Of a DNA stretch of 64,000 nucleotides, positions 59,519 through 64,000 are shown piece after piece. This DNA is from an uncultured Rhizobiaceae bacterium (GTDB lineage: Bacteria; Pseudomonadota; Alphaproteobacteria; Rhizobiales; Rhizobiaceae), in assembly GCA_958296345.1 (NCBI GenBank), contig CATQIJ010000006.1, positions 186,001-250,000 on the forward strand. Direction: 5' to 3'. Each line of letters begins with the position of its first letter. Position 1 is the stretch's first letter. The notes below the pieces were generated by a model that saw only the letters and a list, made by a program, of their open reading frames with translations, had not been told where the DNA came from and did no database searches. The position numbers were made by a program, and so were the translations under genes.

Positions 59519-60495
59519 ATGGGAAAACGTAACTTTATTAAGCCATCATGGAGCTTGCCAGAATCTAAGGCGACGTCTGAAGCTGTGTTTTTAACCGCCG
59601 AGAGTTGGTAAAAGGACTTGGTATGGGCGGCTTATTAGCTGCTGCTGGTATGAGTTACAAAAGTTCAAGCGCCTATGCAGCAGAAGACCCAAGTGCTGGA
59701 TTGTATAAAGATATCGTTCGTAATGAGAAGTATACGCTTGATCGTCCTATTACACCTGAAAAACTAAATCTTACTTATAATAATTTCTATGAATTTGGTT
59801 CACATAAGCAAATTCATGAAGCTGCTCAGGCTTTAAAAATACGCCCTTGGGAAATTGTCATTGATGGCGAAGTTGAAAAACCAATGACACTTGATTTTGA
59901 CGACCTTGCTAAAAAGATGCCACTTGAAGAGCGCTTATATCGTCATCGCTGTGTTGAAGCTTGGTCAATGACTGTACCTTGGTCTGGTTTTGAACTTTCG
60001 AAGCTTATTGAGCTTGCAAAACTAACGTCTGATGCAAAATACATGCGGTTTGAAACATTTGAAGATAAATCTATGGCACCAGGACAAAAGCAATTCTGGT
60101 ACCCATGGCCTTATGTTGAGGGCATCACGATAGAAGAGGCCGTGAATGAAATGGCCTTTATGGTGACGGGTGCTTATGGTAAGCCAGTACCAAAACAAAT
60201 GGGTGCGCCATTGCGTTTGGCTTTGCCGTGGAAATATGGCTTTAAGCACATAAAATCAATTAAGAAAATTAGCTTTACAAAAGAGCGCCCAGTAAGTTTT
60301 TGGGAAGAGCTTGGTCCAAAGGAATATGGATTTTGGGCTAATGTTAATCCTGAAGTTGCTCACTCACGCTGGACACAGGCAACTGAGCGCGACTTAGAAA
60401 CAGGTCAGCGTATTCCTACCAAGTTGTTTAATGGCTATGGCGAGCAGGTAGCTCACCTTTATAAAGACCTGCAAAGCGAACAGTTATATCGCTAG
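59519..60495 (+). pseudogene. msrP: MsrP methionine sulfoxide reductase catalytic subunit, one frameshift
   Basis: This periplasmic molybdopterin enzyme (YedY/MsrP) repairs oxidised methionines with electrons from MsrQ. ATG 59519 opens MGKRNFIKPSWSLPESKATS. One missing A near 59593 breaks the Tat signal, which restores as NRRELVKGLGMGGLLAAAGM. The Mo-ligand Cys is in YRHRCVEAWSMTVPW, with family segments LTYNNFYEFGSHKQIHE and GAPLRLALPWKYGFKHIKSI. msrQ does not follow in this window. Confidence 0.88.
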
Positions 60496-60515
60496 ATCTT
60501 TTTGAAAAATTGCTT

Positions 60516-60547
60516 CAGAAAAAAGCCGGGCTAAATAAGAGCCCGGC
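60516..60547. terminator. Strong hairpin, minus-strand terminator
   Basis: GCCGGGCT and AGCCCGGC pair perfectly around AAATAAG. A run of six A precedes the stem on the plus strand, so transcription from the right (minus strand) meets stem plus T-run, a Rho-independent terminator for the ornithine-cyclodeaminase operon. The 230 bases between it and 60776 hold no gene. Confidence 0.8.
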
Positions 60548-60775
60548 AAAGTAACAAGAAGGTATATTCACTCTTAACCTTCAAGAGGGTAACAGAAGGC
60601 TCTCTGTATTTGTCGGGAGGAGAATAACAAATCGAATCACCAGCTGTGACTTTGATAATGCTCTTGATGTGTTTCAAACAATACAACTTTTTGCGAATTA
60701 TGCTTGAAATATAGAGTAAAAGCTGTGTTTAAAGAGTTTTGTTGTATTTATATCACTGTTTTAATGGACATTACC

Positions 60776-61700
60776 TTACGTAATATTCTGTACTGTCTTG
60801 TAAATCTCTAAACTTGTCATCAAGTCAAGATGGGCGCCGCCGCCGTTTTTAAACACAGTAATTGCTGATTCAGAGCTTCGATTTATTTTACCTGTACATA
60901 AATCATAAAAAATCACCAAGGATGTTATCTTTGGTGATTGTGCCTTTTTGAAGAGGGATTTCTATCTCGCCAATATGCCCAATTGTTGTTTCTCGCGAGT
61001 CTACGATATTTCGGACTTTAACAAAAGAGCGTCATCAGCTTCGCGCATATTAGGCTTGAAGCACCGATTAGATCAACATGAGTTCCTTTATTAATCCAAT
61101 CTCCTTTTATAATAGGATCAATCGCCATGGTTGCGCTGGTGATAATGTCAGCCTCTCCACAGGCTGACTGTAAATCACTTGCCACTTCTATTCCTGGGAT
61201 TTTAGAACTAATTGTTTGGTGAGAGTTTCGGCTTTATCTTTTGTTCTGTTATAAATCATAAACCGATTGATGGATGGAAAGACTTCGTGATAAGCATCAA
61301 GGATCGAAGCAGCAACTGTACCTGCACCGATCATTAGATGTGTTTTTGGTTCAGGATTAGCGAGTAGGCGCGCGCCAAGAACTGAATCACCTGCGGTCTT
61401 CCACTTAGTAACCAGTATGCCATCAATGATTGCTTTAAAGCTTCCGTTTTGATCGTCAAAAACTAAGACCCCACCTTGAATCGATGGCAGTGTTTCATTG
61501 TTTGGAAAGACACTCATGGATTTCATTGCCATGCCTAAGCCGTCAATCCAAGCGCCTCGGCTTAAAAGAGCGTTAGGCGTTTCTTGTAAAAGAAGATCCC
61601 CAATTTTAGCTTTTGGTAATAGGTGTCCATCATGCATTGCATTGGCAATGGCGGTCCAATTTAAATGAGGGTCAGCTTCTTCAAATGAAATTGTATGCAT
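60776..61700 (-). pseudogene. Ornithine cyclodeaminase/mu-crystallin family, several frameshifts
   Basis: This is an NAD(P)-dependent enzyme of the ornithine cyclodeaminase family, which also includes ectoine-utilisation EutC-like and ketimine reductases. The first frame (MHTISFEEADPHLNWTAIAN) has the cofactor loop HLMIGAGTVAASILDAYHEV and KTAGDSVLGARLLANPEPKT. After TAG near 61188 the protein goes on in other frames (GIEVASDLQSACGEADIITS; ETTIGHIGEIEIPLQKG; SESAITVFKNGGGAHLDLMT) to TAA 60776. At least four single-base indels are needed, including a T6 run. Confidence 0.75.
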
Positions 61701-61705
61701 TTGAA

Positions 61706-62596
61706 TTAGTACTTCCAGTGTCTTGCTTTGGAAATTAAAAAGTCACGGAACACTTTAGTTTGGCTGATGAACGCATTTCGGCTGGGTAACAGAAGTAAGT
61801 ATCAAACTCTGGCACTTCTTCTACATCGGTCATGATTTGTATGAGCTTGTGCCGGTCTTCAACGATGTAATCAGGTAGCACTGCAACGCCTCCACCTTCT
61901 TCGCACACGCGTCGAAGGGCACGTAAGTTGTTGACCTGAAATGTTGCTTCGCGTTTTTGTGCCCCTCCATGCCAGCATGTAACAGCCAATTCATCCCAGT
62001 AAGATAACGTGGTGCATTATCACCATATGAGATTAAGCGGTGATTTTTTAAATCTTCTAGGCTTGTGGGTTGACCATATTTTTTTATGTAACTTGGAGCT
62101 GCATAAACGTGTAGGTGCACAGTGAATAGTTTGCGCTGAATTAAATCGGGGTTTGTGGGTTGCCTTAACCTAATTGCACAATCTGCTGCTCTGGAAACAA
62201 GGTCAATCTCTTGATCTGCTAAAATTACTTCCAAGTGAACATCAGAGTAAAGGTTGATGAATTCATGAATTCTAGTTGTTAGCCAACCAGTTCCTAAGCC
62301 TACAGTTGTTGTTACTTTCAGATTGCCTTCTGGTCGCTCTGTTGAGTCTGTTAGTTTTGATTGAACTGAGTCGAGTTTAAAAGGACGTCATGAGCCGTTG
62401 CATAAAGCGTTTCGCCTTGGTCTGTCATGACCAAGCCGCGTGCATGGCGATGGAAGAGGGGGACTTTTAAACCACCTTCCAGACTGCTTACTTGTCGTGA
62501 AATTGCAGATTGGCTTAAATTTAATTTGTCAGCGGCATGGGTAAAGCTACCAGCTTCTGCAACCGCATGAAATATCCGCAACTTATCCCAGTCCAT
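61706..62596 (-). pseudogene. LysR-family regulator, multiple frameshifts
   Basis: The N-terminal winged helix is clear (MDWDKLRIFHAVAEAGSFTH, SQSAISRQVSSLEGGLKVPL). The effector domain continues in three further frames (EGNLKVTTTVGLGTGWLTTR; IDLVSRAADCAIRLRQPTNP; EGGGVAVLPDYIVEDRHKLI) to TAA 61706. Its end is 6 bp before the ornithine cyclodeaminase start on the same strand, so the two are probably cotranscribed. At least three indels. Confidence 0.78.
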
Positions 62597-62625
62597 TCAA
62601 CCCTCCCGTATCATGGTCTTAACAA

Positions 62626-63730
<1,105 letters not shown>

Positions 63731-64000
63731 TTATCCAACTTTTTTGCTGATAGACATATCTGCAGGTACACCTTTTTGGCTGTCGTCATCAAAAAGCTCT
63801 ATTGCAGGATTTACTTCGGAAATTAGTTTTTCTTTGGTCTCCGGCTTTCCATAATAGAAGCCTTGTAAATGATCACAGCCTAGTTCTGTTAAAAGTTCTG
63901 CCTGCTCTTTTGTTTCAACACCTTCGCCGACTGTTGCCAAGCCCAATGAAGAAGCAAGGCTGGTTATAGCTCTGATTACCGGGCAGCATTGGCGCTTTTG
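63731..64000 (-). pseudogene. EAL-domain phosphodiesterase, partial, frameshifted
   Basis: This is the C-terminal end of an EAL domain that degrades cyclic di-GMP. The visible conserved end is GLATVGEGVETKEQAELLTE then LGCDHLQGFYYGKPE, followed by an acidic tail. The upstream part (KSANAARVIRAITSLASSLG) is in another frame because one G is missing near 63979-63981. The N-terminal domains lie beyond the right edge of the window. Confidence 0.75.

Overview
The window looks like a chromosome or contig segment from a marine-type alphaproteobacterium, most likely of the Hyphomicrobiales/Rhizobiales. The support is the gene order phoR-pstSCAB-phoU-phoB, a very long UvrB (1002 aa) with charged N- and C-terminal tails, a type III secretion (T3S) locus in the rhizobial order (nolB-nolT-nolU-nolV-rhcN-sctO-rhcQ-R-S-T-U) with an rhcC1-type half secretin, and many alphaproteobacterial accessory families. 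Base composition differs between parts: uvrB is visibly GC-rich, while the T3S region and 31-41 kb are AT-rich.

Layout. 1-2.1 kb: small or decayed genes, hairpins, GC-rich palindromic repeats and an XRE regulator. 2.3-9.1 kb: phosphate regulon (phoR with an internal stop, a PHO box, pstSCAB, phoU, phoB). 9.4-13.2 kb: a catalytic-domain-only tyrosine recombinase and uvrB. 13.6-31.3 kb: an apparently intact T3S locus. It has a collagen-like EF-hand protein and a 60-aa needle-like protein on the + strand. The minus strand carries sctU-T-S-R-Q-O-N-L-K-J-I, a 60-aa orphan, sctV, a TPR protein, an orphan, the FHA-containing sctD, a second needle-like paralogue, the secretin N-terminal half and a LuxR-type regulator with a degenerate receiver. 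31.5-34.2 kb: lipase-like hydrolase, small membrane protein, a CysH-derived protein without catalytic motifs, and a Tat-exported metallo-beta-lactamase-fold enzyme. 34.8-50.7 kb: wHTH/TPR regulator, Zn-alcohol dehydrogenase plus enolase-superfamily enzyme, EamA transporter, AruI-like TPP enzyme, SulP transporter, MarR-GNAT regulator, GMC oxidoreductase with its Tat-exported partner, glyoxalase, RHH protein, PQQ-type sugar dehydrogenase, PH-like protein and a small membrane protein. 51-64 kb: D-Ala-D-Ala carboxypeptidase, aminotransferase, ArgE-like deacetylase, two LysR regulators, two Rieske oxygenases, an outer membrane protein, MsrP, ornithine cyclodeaminase-like protein, TrxB and an EAL-domain protein cut by the window end.

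The most interesting content is the T3S locus. Its regulator lacks the phospho-acceptor Asp, its SctU lacks the NPTH self-cleavage motif, its secretin is split with the pore half absent here, and two paralogous 60-61 aa proteins sit at the two ends. A long collagen-like repeat protein with two perfect EF-hand loops and no Sec signal is encoded beside it, making it a candidate T3S substrate or surface fibre.

A second feature of the window is damage. From about 35 kb rightwards, and in nearly every gene after 51 kb, coding frames are broken by single-base indels, mostly in short homopolymers, including in trxB. The T3S region shows none. This pattern suggests locally poor sequence quality rather than mass pseudogenisation, although either is possible. 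I therefore report those genes as joined loci and name the break points.
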